Shown in pieces: positions 47,890 to 59,100 of a stretch of 64,000 nt of DNA (positions are counted from its first letter, which is position 1; every line of letters begins with the position of its first letter). This DNA is from Riptortus pedestris (lineage: Eukaryota; Arthropoda; Insecta; Hemiptera; Alydidae). Both the position numbers and the translations under genes were made by a program. Where the stretch lies: NCBI GenBank assembly GCA_019009955.1, contig CM032230.1:17233501-17297500 (forward strand). Reading direction: 5' to 3'. Under the pieces are notes generated by a model that saw only the letters and a program-made list of their open reading frames with translations, did not search any database and was not told the DNA's origin.

Positions 47890-48155
47890 AGGGATATCCC
47901 AATACATATTACAATACCTTATAGGTTATCCCTGGCATATTGCAGTACCTTATAGGTTATTCCTGGCATATTATAATACCTTATAAGATATCCCCTGGTA
48001 TATTACAATACCTTATAAGATACCCCCTGGCATATTGCAGTACCTTATAAGATATCCCCTGGCATATTACAGTACCTTATAAGATATCCCCTGACATATT
48101 GCAATACCTTATAAGATATCCCCTGGCATATTACAATACCTTATAGTGTACCCTC
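47890..48155. repeat. Minisatellite, 33-bp unit
   Basis: 'cctggcatattacaatacct' + 'tataagatatccc' repeated about eight times. Confidence 0.92.
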
Positions 48156-48576
48156 AATGTTTCCATGGGATGCCCATGTTGCAGGGGCTTATTGGCTCCG
48201 ATATAGAGCTTTACGGAGAGCGAAAAATACAAGGAGTGGAGGTGAGCACATACCTGGAAATCCTGAAATACAATTTAATTAATGATAGATTTAATTTATC
48301 AACGGGATGAATACTTTGGCTACTTGACGATTGGCTCTCAGAATTTATGATGTCCGTTTCCTCAAATCATCTCTGTTTGGGAATCGCCATTAATCGGAAG
48401 TGAATTTCTTAAAGAGAATGATAATAAAGTATTTGGGTTTATCTAGAGAGGTTATTAAGTGGAAGATATGTTCCCGGGGCTGGCCTCGTTCCTTTTGCTC
48501 TTTCTCAAAACTCTAGCGCAGCGCGGCGATTCAGAGCTGGAAACCGGATTCCAGTAGGCCCTCCAGAAGATTCCAG

Positions 48577-48598
48577 TAGGGGGGGGGGGGTTTCCCCC

Positions 48599-48636
<38 letters not shown>

Positions 48637-48730
48637 CCCTCCTCCTCCTTTCGCCTCCCCTCCCTCAAGCCCTCCCTCCACCTCACTCCGTCTCTTTCCC
48701 TCCCTAGCCCTCTCTCTCTTCCCCTCCCTG
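48577..48730. repeat. Poly-G plus (CT)n pyrimidine tract
   Basis: G12 at about 48579-48590, then CT-rich sequence with (CT)n at 48603-48633. Confidence 0.9.
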
Positions 48731-48862
48731 TTCCTTCTATTTAATTACATACCCAGCTCGATGCTCTCGTACATCTTGAGGAATTCTCTGCCTTCTTCAC
48801 GACCCCCATTCGCCCAGCCAACTAAACAATCCAAAAGCACAATCAGAAAAGGGAAAAAACAA

Positions 48863-48900
48863 AATAAATATAAGCGTTGAAGACAACGCTTATATTTATT
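48863..48900. repeat. Perfect hairpin, 16-bp stem
   Basis: AATAAATATAAGCGTT - gaagac - AACGCTTATATTTATT. The loop is 6 nt, as in the hairpin at 26727. Confidence 0.88.
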
Positions 48901-49229
48901 GAAAGGAACGAAATAAAGAAACAGATATTCAAAAAAAAAAAAACCTGTTATTGGTTCCTACTTTCATTCAATGACATCTGATGCTGAGACAGGATTGTCT
49001 AGAACAGCTGGTCACACATACAAACGTTTGTCTTCTCAAACAGATTCATACAGTACTCATTATCGGCTAAATATCTCTCAAGACTTGACCAAAGTAACAG
49101 ATCCATTGTACATGTCTCCAAAATGTCTGCTGCGTCGACTAAGATTACGTTCTTACGTTCACTGATTACTTCATGTCATATTCTATTATCAATCTTCCAA
49201 ATAGTTTTTATCAAAAGGTTACAACGAAT

Positions 49230-49567
49230 AGGACGAAAGGGCTGCGTAAACTAAGCAGATTTCCCACGCGTTGGACGAGACACTCTACTTATCTCCTATT
49301 GTAAGAAGTCAGTGTAATTAGGAAATTAAATTTACACTTGGAATGAGTTGTAGAACAGTAGATTTAAAACCAAATAAAATATAAATCTCCCATTTAATAT
49401 TAACGCTAAAGAAAATAGGAATAGAACACCAATAGCAGGAAATTAAATATGCAATAAGATTGGTTATATAACATTTTTCGACCCAAGTCGTAATAACGGA
49501 AGTATTTCCGTTATGTTTTTGACCCCCCCCCCTCTTCTTACCCCCTCTACTTTACTCGTTAAATAAG

Positions 49568-49598
<31 letters not shown>

Positions 49599-49765
49599 AA
49601 CCCCTTAAATATATAACTACAATCAAACAAAAATTGCGGCCTCTAGAGCGATAGTAGACACACACACACACATATATAGGATCAATGGACTATTGAAGAA
49701 ATTCATCGAAAATGGAGGCAGGAGTAAGAACCTCAGTAGCTGGTTTCCTTTATGAGAAATATATA
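49230..49765 (+). mobile_element. HINE-like element, diverged, both ends visible
   Basis: 'gggctgcgtaaactaagcag' + 'atttcccacgcg' 5' end, shortened module and core with poly-C and a T25 run. A (CA)n replaces the usual (TA)n (about 49659-49671). The hairpin is worn ('ggtttcctttatgagaaata'). Confidence 0.75.
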
Positions 49766-50037
49766 AAAGTCTTACAATTTAAGCTAGATTGAGATTGTAG
49801 GGAGTGAAAAGAAATATACTATGTTTTATATATTCGTGTGAATGTGGTATATATATATTATATAATTCTGCATGTAATTTTAATATATTTAACATTTTTG
49901 TAACCCCCAAAAAAGAAGTTGACTAAACAGGTTTAATTTCACACCATTTTTTTTTCTTTTTCTCAAGATTTCTACTATTTTGTACTTTTATTGTAAATTA
50001 TCAGCAATTTCATTTGGAATGCTTCTCTTCTCTATCA

Positions 50038-50400
50038 GTAGTCATTTTTGACCGATATTTAACCATATTTGATATTAATGCATTTTATGGAAATTAAAGA
50101 TTAAGTTGGATAACGGCTGAAATGGGTGAGGGGGAGAGGGTTTAGCGAGAGAGGGGGGTGAATCTAAATCTCCAAATGGTGAATAACTACCCTTGCACAA
50201 ATTTTAGTTTGTAGAATATTAACCAAGATTTTTGAATTTATTAATTTTCAGCCTTCAGCAAACCCTCACATTTAGTCATCCCACATTACCAATAAGCAAA
50301 TATGTCTGAAAACGTGGGGCTTAAATACAAAACATAGTGCCTTCAACAGATTTTAGACTCAATTTGGATGAGATACGTCATGGGGGAAATCTGCTAAAAT
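50038..50400 (-). mobile_element. HINE-like fragment, left arm of an inverted pair
   Basis: Core and module through to 'gggggaaatctgctaaaatc' (the subterminal repeat). Head-to-head with the next fragment. Confidence 0.7.
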
Positions 50401-50404
50401 CCTA

Positions 50405-50912
50405 ATTGATGACGTCATCACAACGTACTTGCATACGGGTATATCTCATCAAGTAAAGACCTGTTGAAAACAATATTTTGTAATTGAGCTTGGAATAAGA
50501 CGTTTCATGATATAGTCGCTTATTGTTAAAGTGCGATGACTAATAGTGTGGGCTCACTGAAGGCTAAAAATTAAAAAAATGCAAATGACTTAGTTAATAT
50601 TCATGATAGAGACAAAATGAATATAAGAACGCTTATAGTACATTAAATTTGCTATATGATTGCTAGATAATTTTTCAATAAGATATATCATAACAGAGAA
50701 CTTTGGAAAATACCCTCCCTCTCCAATTTCGGTTATATATTGAGTTTGGTAATGATAAAAAAAAAATTGGGACTGCTAGAGTGGTAACAGACATAAATAT
50801 ATGTCATATGAACGTCAATTTTGTCATCTAGTAGACAAGATCGATAGACATTTGAAAAGATTTTCCGCGCCGTAAGCACTACCTCAATAGCCTCTTAAGG
50901 GAAATATGTTTT
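50405..50912 (+). mobile_element. HINE-like fragment, right arm of an inverted pair
   Basis: Starts just inside the 5' terminus ('acgtacttgcatacgggtat'), with the type A module, core, a much reduced TA tract and the 3' end 'ctcaatagcctcttaaggga' + 'aatatg'. The hairpin is half lost. Confidence 0.72.
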
Positions 50913-51427
50913 CAATGGGAATCAAATTTTAATATATTTACTAGATGATAATAACAATTTAGTCTTAACCATTAATTCAATGCTTCCTTTAATGCAAATA
51001 CCTTCTTATCCGGCTGAAAGAAAATATGATTTTCAACCTGTCTGTGCAAAAATACCGAGGAAATATTTTATGATAGAGAATTTAGACTCAATTTGTCATA
51101 TCGTAACGTGGACATAAATAACTTCTTTTATTATTATTAATATTAAAATTCACCATTCTTTAAAAGAAAGGCAGACTGTTTCAGTGTTTCGTAACATGAT
51201 ACATTGCTTCATAGTGTATTTTCATTTCATCGAAAGGAGAATATTTCTGCTTTGTAAGAAACATCTTCTTACAGACAAGTCTAGGCTACAACTACCAATT
51301 TAAGATGAATAGAATTGCTTACTGTATATATTTATTTTTATTCTTGTTAAGTGTTTCTTTATTCACTAACCTGACGGCATTAATTTCCGAAGTTTTAATT
51401 ATATATTGTTTAAATCCGAGCATTTAT

Positions 51428-51815
51428 ATCCCGTGGGGGAAATGAACGATTGAGGTTGTACTCATGACACGATTTCCCAATAATTTCTATAAATGTCCAT
51501 CGATTCTACCTCAGAGATGACCAAAATGAGGGCCCTTCAAAAATATATTCATATATTTGCCTGATCATACTCTAGCGGCCTGAATTATTTTTATATTGAT
51601 ATCAATCGATATTTAACCGTTTCGTTCACACACTAATGATCATATTCGTTAATGTCTGAAATCATCCTGGAATAGGAGGATTTACAATTGGGGACTCTAA
51701 AATTCAGAATATCACCGTTATTATGAGCCGGACCGACAATTGTTATAGAACCAATGTTCATAAACGCTATAAATGCTCTACAATTGTTATTCTATGCATG
51801 AACTCAAGATAAAAG
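51428..51815 (-). mobile_element. HINE-like fragment, 3' half
   Basis: 'gattgaggttgtactcatga' + 'cacgattt', 'tccatcgattctacctcaga' and 'tcaccgttattatgagccgg' in core order. The TA tract is nearly gone and the hairpin is worn. Confidence 0.7.
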
Positions 51816-52100
51816 TATTAAGATACTTTCAATGCTGTATCTATATCAAATGGATAGATATTTTCATCATTGTATAGGCATTTACTAATTATAAGAAATT
51901 TGATTGTGATATTAGTTTTTTGTGGACAATTCTGAAATGCCAGCCATCAATTCTAGCAGTATTCCATATGAAGTTTTATTCACCATATCAGTTCACTTAT
52001 AAATATGGAATTAATTATTAATATATTAGAAACTAGTTTATTAAATCCCGAAGTTATATAAACACTTTTTTTTTGTATTTAGTATTGTTTACAGAAGATT

Positions 52101-52113
52101 TAATGAATCATTT
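52101..52113. repeat. Target-site duplication, left (TAATGAATCATTT)
   Basis: Perfect 13-bp match to 53394-53406, bracketing a 5'-truncated LINE. Confidence 0.88.
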
Positions 52114-52352
52114 TCAGTTTACGTATTGGCCATTCCTTGCTGACCCTCGGACACTTAATGACAAACAAGGACACACCGACTTGTAGACATTGCATCGAAA
52201 TTTTAACTGTGCATCACGTATTGACTAACTGTCGACAAAGAGACAATTTAGACATTCCACATGACTTAAAGGAACTTTTGACCAATAGTAGTAACTACAT
52301 AGACTCAATCATTAAACATCTAAAAGACACTAATATATACAACACACTATAA
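52114..52352 (+). pseudogene. LINE ORF2 C-terminal zinc-knuckle tail
   Basis: An open frame to the stop at 52350-52352 reads LRIGHSLLTLGHLM, then CRHCIEILTVHHVLTNC. This is the region just after RNase H in LINEs of the Jockey/I/R1 type, where family members read 'RxGHTxLTHGxLM...CxxC...LTVxHxLxxC'. The Cys-x2-Cys...His...Cys residues are all kept, followed by about 40 residues to the natural stop. Endonuclease, reverse transcriptase and RNase H are lost by 5' truncation (an in-frame stop lies within the left target duplication), so it is a dead fragment. Its good preservation suggests a fairly recent insertion. Confidence 0.82.
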
Positions 52353-52517
52353 TCTAAAATTTATACAAACTACTCTTCACATCTTTCTACATTAGCAGGG
52401 TGTGTACACTTTAACTTTATTTACTATTTATTCATTTTTTTGGTTTTCTCTTTTCCTTATTTTATTTTTATTTATTCATTCTTTGTTTTTCTCTTTTCAT
52501 TATTTTTTTTCTTTCTT

Positions 52518-52656
52518 TTAGCAGATTTCCCTTAAGGGAAATCAGCTATTGAGGTTGTACTCATGACGGAATTTTCGAAATTTTTCTTCAAATGTCCATC
52601 GATCCTACATAGTAGATGACGAAAATGAGGTCCGTTCAAAACTGTATATATATATT

Positions 52657-52688
<32 letters not shown>

Positions 52689-53141
52689 TATGTGTGTGTG
52701 CGTCTGTTACCGTTCTAGCGGTCGCAATTTTTGTCCGATCGTTACCAAACTCGATATTTAGTCATTTTATGTAAAAAGAAAGATCAAGTTCGTTAACGGC
52801 TAAAATCGGACCAGTGGGAGGGGGGGAGGGGTTTAGAGAGGAGGATTTTCGAAAATTCGAAATAACTCCGTAACTATACGTCGGATGAAATAATTGTACA
52901 AAATCAATCTTATTGCAAATTACATTTACTATAAATATTGTTATATACATTTATTCTCTATCTTGAATATTAACCGAGATATTTACATTTTAATTAAATC
53001 TGGGTGGCTAACGGACTGGTGACTTTCCCGCCAAAAGCTAGTTCGTCCGTTTCCTTAACTGCTCGACTCTCGTGAAATTTCTCTACTGTATAACTTCACG
53101 TGGGAAATCTGCTTAGTTTATGCAGCCCCTGAGTGACTGCC
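52518..53141 (-). mobile_element. HINE-like element, complete, type B (624 bp), nested in LINE
   Basis: Minus strand: worn 5' end (GGCAGTCACTCAGGGGCTGC), AGCAGATTTCCCACGTG, a full type B module (with 'ttggcgggaaagtcaccagt'), core and a TA/TG tract at about 52647-52700. A perfect 3' hairpin GATTTCCCTTAAGGGAAATC is followed by TGCTAA. It lies within a T-rich LINE 3' UTR. Confidence 0.9.
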
Positions 53142-53393
53142 TTTTTTTTTTCTTCCCGTGGATACTTTTAATTTTATTTATATTATTTTCACCACCCTAA
53201 TGTTTCCATATACAATATTGTTTGTTTCATATAAAACTGGTATGCCAATCCACCTTATCAAAAACCACCATAGTTCACTCCTTTTCCGTTTATTTCTATT
53301 TTTTTTTTGGTATTCGCCTTTTTGCGCGAAATTGAATTATGAGTAAATCACCGGTGTTGCGGAACTCATTTGAATAAATAAATAAAAAAAAAA

Positions 53394-53406
53394 TAATGAA
53401 TCATTT
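53394..53406. repeat. Target-site duplication, right (TAATGAATCATTT)
   Basis: Matches 52101-52113 exactly and directly follows the LINE A tail. Confidence 0.88.
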
Positions 53407-53658
53407 ATTGATAAATTGAGTTGACTAAATGCTATTACGGTAAAGGCAAATTGTTTTTGCCCTGAGGAATTCCTCAATAGACGTAAAGTGAAAAGGAAGG
53501 TAACGGAACAAGTAGTTGATTTATTGATTATAACGGCCGTGGCTTTATGAACGATTTGTTCCCAAAGCCTCTCATATATACGTGTGTATCTTGAATATAT
53601 TGAGCCTAGCTGTGTTGAAATTGAGCTGCTACACGGCTTCTTAATCAGGTAATTTACA

Positions 53659-53661
<3 letters not shown>

Positions 53662-53729
<68 letters not shown>

Positions 53730-53733
53730 ATAT
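53662..53733. repeat. (TA)n microsatellite
   Basis: About 70 bp of TA with one interruption, at the 3' end of an unnamed element end (53734-53785). Confidence 0.95.
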
Positions 53734-53785
53734 TTGTTTCCTAGAAGGCCGTAATTTTTTTCTGCATGTCCCATGCAAGTTAGAA
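53734..53785 (-). mobile_element. Unnamed element end with (TA)n tail, copy 1
   Basis: On the minus strand 'ttgcatgggacatgcagaaa' + ... 'ggccttctaggaaacaaata' runs into (TA)n. The same end is present on the plus strand at 55371-55440, also followed by TA. A retroelement 3' end with a simple-repeat tail is likely. Confidence 0.5.
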
Positions 53786-54386
53786 TCTCACATACATTTG
53801 TAGTATCTTACAAATAATTTATATATAAAGTATTTCAAGAGCACAAGTTACGTATTAACAATAATAACGTCAAATAAAAGTAAAAGCATATAAAGATAAA
53901 ATTATTAGTCTTTTTAAAAAAAAAAGAATTATTGAGTATCCGTAAATATTTGAAGTACAGTTGTTTTATCAGCTGTAAGGAGCATTCAACCTATTAATTG
54001 TATTAAGCAAAAGCCCACGTAAAATATATGTTAAAAGCTCATCTAACTGAAAAATGGCTACAACAATGGACTGTAACTAATAAAGGATAACATTTAACCC
54101 CTCCCCCCCCCCAAACATCCCCCCACATATTTCCCACACATCCCGTTAATGTCCCAAACATTAACACATATTTCAACAGCAAATACATACAGACAGACTT
54201 TTACATTACACAATTAGTAACAGGACATGGTACACTAAATTCTTACTACTAATGATTAAATATAAAAGACAACAATACTTGCCCATGTGTTTACTCAACT
54301 CCACAAACAAGTCAACAATTAATATACGATTGCAGTACTACTAACTAACGAACGACAAAAACTAAAACAAGACATAGAACAAAAAA

Positions 54387-54850
54387 GTCCGTCACGCAGG
54401 GGCTGCGTAAACTAAGCAGATTTCCCACGTAAAGTTTTACAATAGAGAAATCTGCCTAATAATAACAGTAGTAGTAACCTATTCTCACGAGGACGAATAG
54501 TTGGTGAGACGGCCACACTAGCGCTCGGTGGAAACTCCCAAACATAGCCGACCACACTCACAATACAAATGCAAATATCTCGGTTACCTATTATTAAAGA
54601 TACAGAATAAATGTATAGAACAATATTTATAGTAAATTTAATTTGCAATAAGATTGGTTCTATACAATTGTTTGATCCGACGTATGGTAACGGAGATATT
54701 TCGAATTTTCGAAAATCCCCCCTCTAAACAACCCTCCCACTGGTCCGATTTCAGCCATTAACGAACTTGATCTTCCTTTTTACACAAAACGATTAAATTC
54801 CGAGTTTGGTAACGATCAAACAAAAATTGCGACCGCTAGAGCGTTAACAG

Positions 54851-54928
<78 letters not shown>

Positions 54929-55048
54929 GAACGGACCTCATTTTCGTCATCTCCTGGGTAGGATCGATGGACATTTGAAGAAATTTTTCGAAACTCGCGT
55001 CATGAGTACGACCTCAATAGCTGATTTCCCTTAAGGGAAATCTGCTAA
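54387..55048 (+). mobile_element. HINE-like element, reference copy, type B (662 bp)
   Basis: The clearest copy. Order: GTCCGTCACGCAGGGGCTGC (with a CGCAG-ggg-CTGCG hairpin); subterminal AGCAGATTTCCC about 28 nt in; type B module with 'aataacagtagtagtaacc'; common half from 'caaatatctcggtta' on, including 'gatccgacgtatggtaacgg', 'gatttcagccattaacgaac' and 'attgcgaccgctagagcgtt'; (TA)n of about 65 bp; 'ttttgaacggacctcatttt'; hairpin GATTTCCCTTAAGGGAAATC; TGCTAA end. The subterminal repeat is the inverse of the right hairpin arm. There are no coding frames, no terminal inverted repeats at the very ends and no target duplication. These are the structural traits described for DINE-1/Helentron-associated elements (HINEs), which move by rolling-circle enzymes from an autonomous Helentron. 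Confidence 0.9.
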
Positions 55049-55370
55049 AAGGCAAATTTCCAATAGAAGAAGACAAGTTATTTTTAAAATATAATAATGC
55101 TTTTAAAATATTCGCAGAACATGCTTTTGATACAATTAATCGGTTGAATACTTATTATAGCTGATACAACTACAATACTTAAAATATTTATAGATATTCA
55201 TTATTTCTTTTCTCTTTTTCTTTTAAAACTAATGATCTTCTTTTTATATGTTTTTACTTTAATTTAACGTTGTTATTGTTAATTCTTTTTATATGTATAT
55301 CTCATACTTTTGAAATAATCTATGTATAAACTAATTGTAACCCACTACAAATACATGTGATATGCTATAT

Positions 55371-55440
55371 TGCATGGGACATGCAGAAACAATAAACTGC
55401 CTTCTTATAAGGTTACTATAGGAAGAAAACAAATAAAAAA

Positions 55441-55487
<47 letters not shown>
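55371..55487 (+). mobile_element. Unnamed element end with (TA)n tail, copy 2
   Basis: 'attgcatgggacatgcagaa' + 'acaataaactgccttcttat' ... 'gaagaaaacaaataaaaa', then (TA)n at 55445-55487. Inverse-complement partner of 53734-53785. The body probably extends left, but its start is not seen. Confidence 0.5.
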
Positions 55488-55489
<2 letters not shown>

Positions 55490-55566
55490 CTATCTTGCTT
55501 TAAAAATTTCTATAATATTCCATATTTTAAACCTTTAAGAGTGTGTATTGTAGGTAGGGAAGTCAC

Positions 55567-56067
55567 TTAGACCTGCGTTATTATGCTTCCAATAAAAACC
55601 CTTAGATTGCCTTTCATGAAAACAAATTGTTTAAATAATTTTCTCGTATTTTTTTCACTCATTTGAATATCAATAGAGTTAATTGTAATTCGGCTATGCC
55701 CAGCTCGAATTTTTCGGTTTACATATAGGAGTGACAGAAAGGGAGAAATAGAGAATATAACGTGAAGAATGCGTTGTCCTGCTAATGTGAAGTAAGATCT
55801 ATTACTGTGCCTGGGAAAACTGGTCAGGTCGGAGAGCACCTGCGCAATGGACTTTTGAGTGTCTTTGCCCCCGCTATTGGAAGGGCTTTGCCATGCAAAT
55901 TGAGCATATCGGTTTTCATGGAGGGATGGTTGATGAAAGGCGTGTGCCATGAGGGCTGAAGACAGACCAACGGGGTGGATTTCATAGTCCGGGGGGTAGA
56001 ATCGGAGCTCTTTGGGCAGCCTGGCAAGGGCTCTTCTCAAACAACAAAGGCCCTTTGTCCGAAACAA
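55567..56067 (-). other. Longest frame outside tandem repeats (166 codons), unrecognised
   Basis: The first 90 codons come from a GC-richer block (about 55800-56080) and the rest from AT-rich sequence. No domain, signal peptide or repeat is seen. The opposite strand is also partly open at 55975-56220. It could be a decayed coding piece, but chance is the simpler reading. Confidence 0.15.
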
Positions 56068-56662
56068 TGGCAGAGCTCTTTCTCTACAGCTTATTATACT
56101 CCCTCTAATGGAGTTTATTTATCAAAGGAAATGAACAAGTGGACTCTCGTTCTTTTTTCTAATTTTTTTCCACAAGTCCTATCTGATGCAGAGATAGAAT
56201 CGAGATGTATTAGTCGATGAAAAAATATTTGAAAACATCCTTTTGTTGTTGGTCCTCTGCTATTGTTGTTATGCTAAGCAATGGATGACCTCAGATTGAC
56301 AATCAACTCCGGCCGACATATTGCATTGTAGGCATGTCGCGCTGCAACCAAATATTGGCGAGATTTATAATCGTTCAAGAATATTGACCTCACTTCCCCA
56401 ATTTATTGAATATTGTCTGTATTAATGTCGTATTGGTCCTTTAAAAATTGGACAGCTTGATGATTCTTGATAATGGTGTTGAGTCGCCAACATCAAGTCT
56501 GTTGGAAGGACGGCAAGGACCTTGATTCATTTTTATCGAAAGATCGTCGGTATATTTGGAAACGTTACGTTTAGCCACTGTAAAACTTGAATAAGGTTAT
56601 TTTCAAGTGCGTTGAACTAAAACCCTCCTGAAAATATTGTAGAATGATCTTCAAGAAAAAAA

Positions 56663-57554
56663 GGTCGTCACGCGGGGTCTGCGTAAACTAAGCAGATTTT
56701 GCTCGTGATGTTTAACAATAGATAAATCTACATACTGGTAACACAATAGCACCGCCAACATCAAGTGAATAAATACAAACGATAATGAGAAACCTTCAGG
56801 CGGGAAGAACCTGAAACGTAAACAAATAAGTGTGCCAACTTCTCACAGAAAAGAAAAACAATTACGAAAATATATCATAATATAATATATTAATTTTATT
56901 GAAAACTATTTACTATATCTAGTACTGTAATTTATTATGAATCAGAATAATTTTTATCTCAATCAACCAACTTTTAGTAGCCCAAGAACTTAAGAAGGGG
57001 GGGGGAGGGTCACCTTAATATATTTGCATTTATCTTGTATAATAAAGGTCTCTGGAAAACAATATTTGGTATTTAAACTGCGAATAATGTTGTTTATTAT
57101 AGAACAGAGTATTGTTTATGTAACAAGAGTAAAAGTGGGGGTTTACTGAAGGCTGAAAACTGAAAAATGCAAATATCTAGGTTATTACTCAAGATAGAGA
57201 ATATATGTATAAAACAATATTTATAGTAAATTTAATTTGCTATAAGATCGGTCCTATACATTTTTTCGATCCGACGTTCAGTAACGGAGATATTTCGAAT
57301 TTTCAAATTTCTCCCACTCTAAACCACTCTCCCCCAGGTCCGATTTCAGACATTAACGAACTTGATCTTTCTTTTTACATAAAACGACTAAATATCGAGT
57401 TTGGTAACGATCAAACAAAAATTGAGACCGCTAGAACGGACCTCATTTTCGTCATCTACTAGATATGATCAACAGACATTTGAAGAAACATTTCGAAAAT
57501 TGCGACATGAGTACGACCTCAATAGCTGATTTCCCTTGAGGGAAATCTGCTTAA
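56663..57554 (+). mobile_element. HINE-like element, long form (type C, 892 bp)
   Basis: Start GGTCGTCACGCGGGGTCTGC, subterminal AGCAGATTTTGC, the extra segment of about 320 bp shared with 30896-31816, then the type A module and core. The (TA)n and its neighbours are cleanly missing ('gaccgctagaacggacctca'). The 3' hairpin GATTTCCCTTGAGGGAAATC is followed by TGCTTAA. Confidence 0.87.
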
Positions 57555-57559
57555 AATCA

Positions 57560-57920
57560 CGGATACGTTAAAGTAAGGCTTGGATGTGTAATGGCTATCT
57601 AGATGTTTGCTGTAGCTGCCTTGGCGCTTTTAGACGTAGCGAGATCGTAAAGAGACTGTTTGGGCAGCTACTGTGGCGCACCGAGAGGTGGATTGCTGAA
57701 GGCGGTAGATAGCGAGGCGTCAGGCCGATTTCAATCAGAGAGACTAGCATCTCCTCTAGAGGAGTCATCAATCTAATCGGCCCATCCTGGGCCTTCTCAC
57801 TCTCTCATGCCAAACTGGTTTTTAGGTCAACGGCAAGCTTCCCAAGTTTGGCCCTTAGGCGACTTTAGAAATAGAACGGCATCAGTCTCTCTTCCGACTC
57901 TCTTCCTCAATATCAACACC
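57560..57920. other. GC-richer block with nested palindromes
   Basis: An outer stem GGCCGATT (57723-57730) / AATCGGCC (57775-57782) encloses the perfect palindrome CTCCTCTAGAGGAG (57751-57764). No frame of note. Origin unknown. Confidence 0.5.
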
Positions 57921-58204
57921 TCTCCCTCGCAAACATTTACAAATTATATTACTACGAATAGAATAACATAACAAGTCGTAAACGCTTAATGATGAGTTTT
58001 CAATACGTTGTTCTCCTCGCCTAAGCATAAATAGAATCAGACGAACACACTCTCCCAAAGGATATCTAATTCAATCCTGAACCTACCCATCAGGTCTAAT
58101 TTACTTTATTCCATCTGTTGAAACATATAGTTTGCACAGGCAATGACTCTGTTGGGCCTAAACTATTATTACTGCTGTTCTACAGCTGCAGCCGCTCTTT
58201 CAAT

Positions 58205-58640
58205 TAAACAAATTTAGCTGTTTTGACTGCATACAAGATTTGCAGACTGATAAACTTTGCCTCTGCAACTTTGTTTTAGTGCATATAGGATTTACAGAGC
58301 GACAAACTTAGCTTCTTGAGCTTTGTTTTGACTGCATAATAGATTTGCAAACGGACAAACAACAACAAATTCTTAAGAATTGTTTTGACTGCATATAGCA
58401 CTTTGATTTTAGAGAATTCTTCTTATTTTAGACCCAATATTATTATATGCCCTTCATAGTTTAATGGCAAGGGTTACCAACAAAAGACATCTCTTTCCGT
58501 TTAAACTTTATTTACATTGCCCCACATGTTTCTTCTATAACTTTGCTTCCGCAGCTTTGTTTTAAGTGTATAAAGGATTTGCAGATGACAAACATTTGCC
58601 TCTCGAGTTTTGTTCTGTCTGAATATGACATTTGCAGAGT
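58205..58640. repeat. Degenerate minisatellite, about 55-bp unit
   Basis: 'ttgttttgactgcatatagg' + 'atttgcaga.tgacaaactt' + 'gcctct.gagc' repeats, interrupted by unrelated sequence at about 58390-58545. Confidence 0.75.
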
Positions 58641-58689
58641 GTTACCTGCCATATTATGCGCCCATCAAATAGAATATTCCATAAAAAGA

Positions 58690-58760
58690 GTGAGGGAGGA
58701 TGCGAATGCGAGAGCATGATAGAGAGTGAGTGAGAGAGAGAGCGTGTGTGAGGGAGAGAT

Positions 58761-58830
<70 letters not shown>

Positions 58831-58911
58831 TGAGTGAGAGAGAGAGTGAGAGTGTGTGTGTGTGTGTGTGAGAGAGAGAGTGTGTGTGTGCGTGTGTGTG
58901 TGTGAGAGAGA

Positions 58912-58964
<53 letters not shown>

Positions 58965-59008
58965 CGAGTGAGAGTGTTGAGTGAGTGAGTGAGTGAGTGA
59001 GTGTGTGT

Positions 59009-59073
<65 letters not shown>

Positions 59074-59100
59074 CGAAGAGGGAGGGAGAGTGAGAGGGAG
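58690..59100. repeat. Long compound (GT)n/(GA)n microsatellite
   Basis: About 400 bp of alternating GTGTGT and GAGAGA blocks with (GAGT)n in the middle. The 151-codon minus frame (SLSLSHTHTH...) is a by-product. Confidence 0.95.

Larger units (their letters stand above)
52114..53393 (+). mobile_element. 5'-truncated LINE (non-LTR retrotransposon) with poly-A tail
   Basis: Begins inside the ORF2 C-terminus, runs through a T-rich 3' UTR and ends 'tttgaataaataaataaaaa' before the right duplication. 5' truncation, an A-rich tail and a 13-bp duplication are the signature of target-primed reverse transcription. Its 3' UTR is split by a younger HINE (52518-53141). Removing that leaves about 656 bp of LINE. 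Confidence 0.88.
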
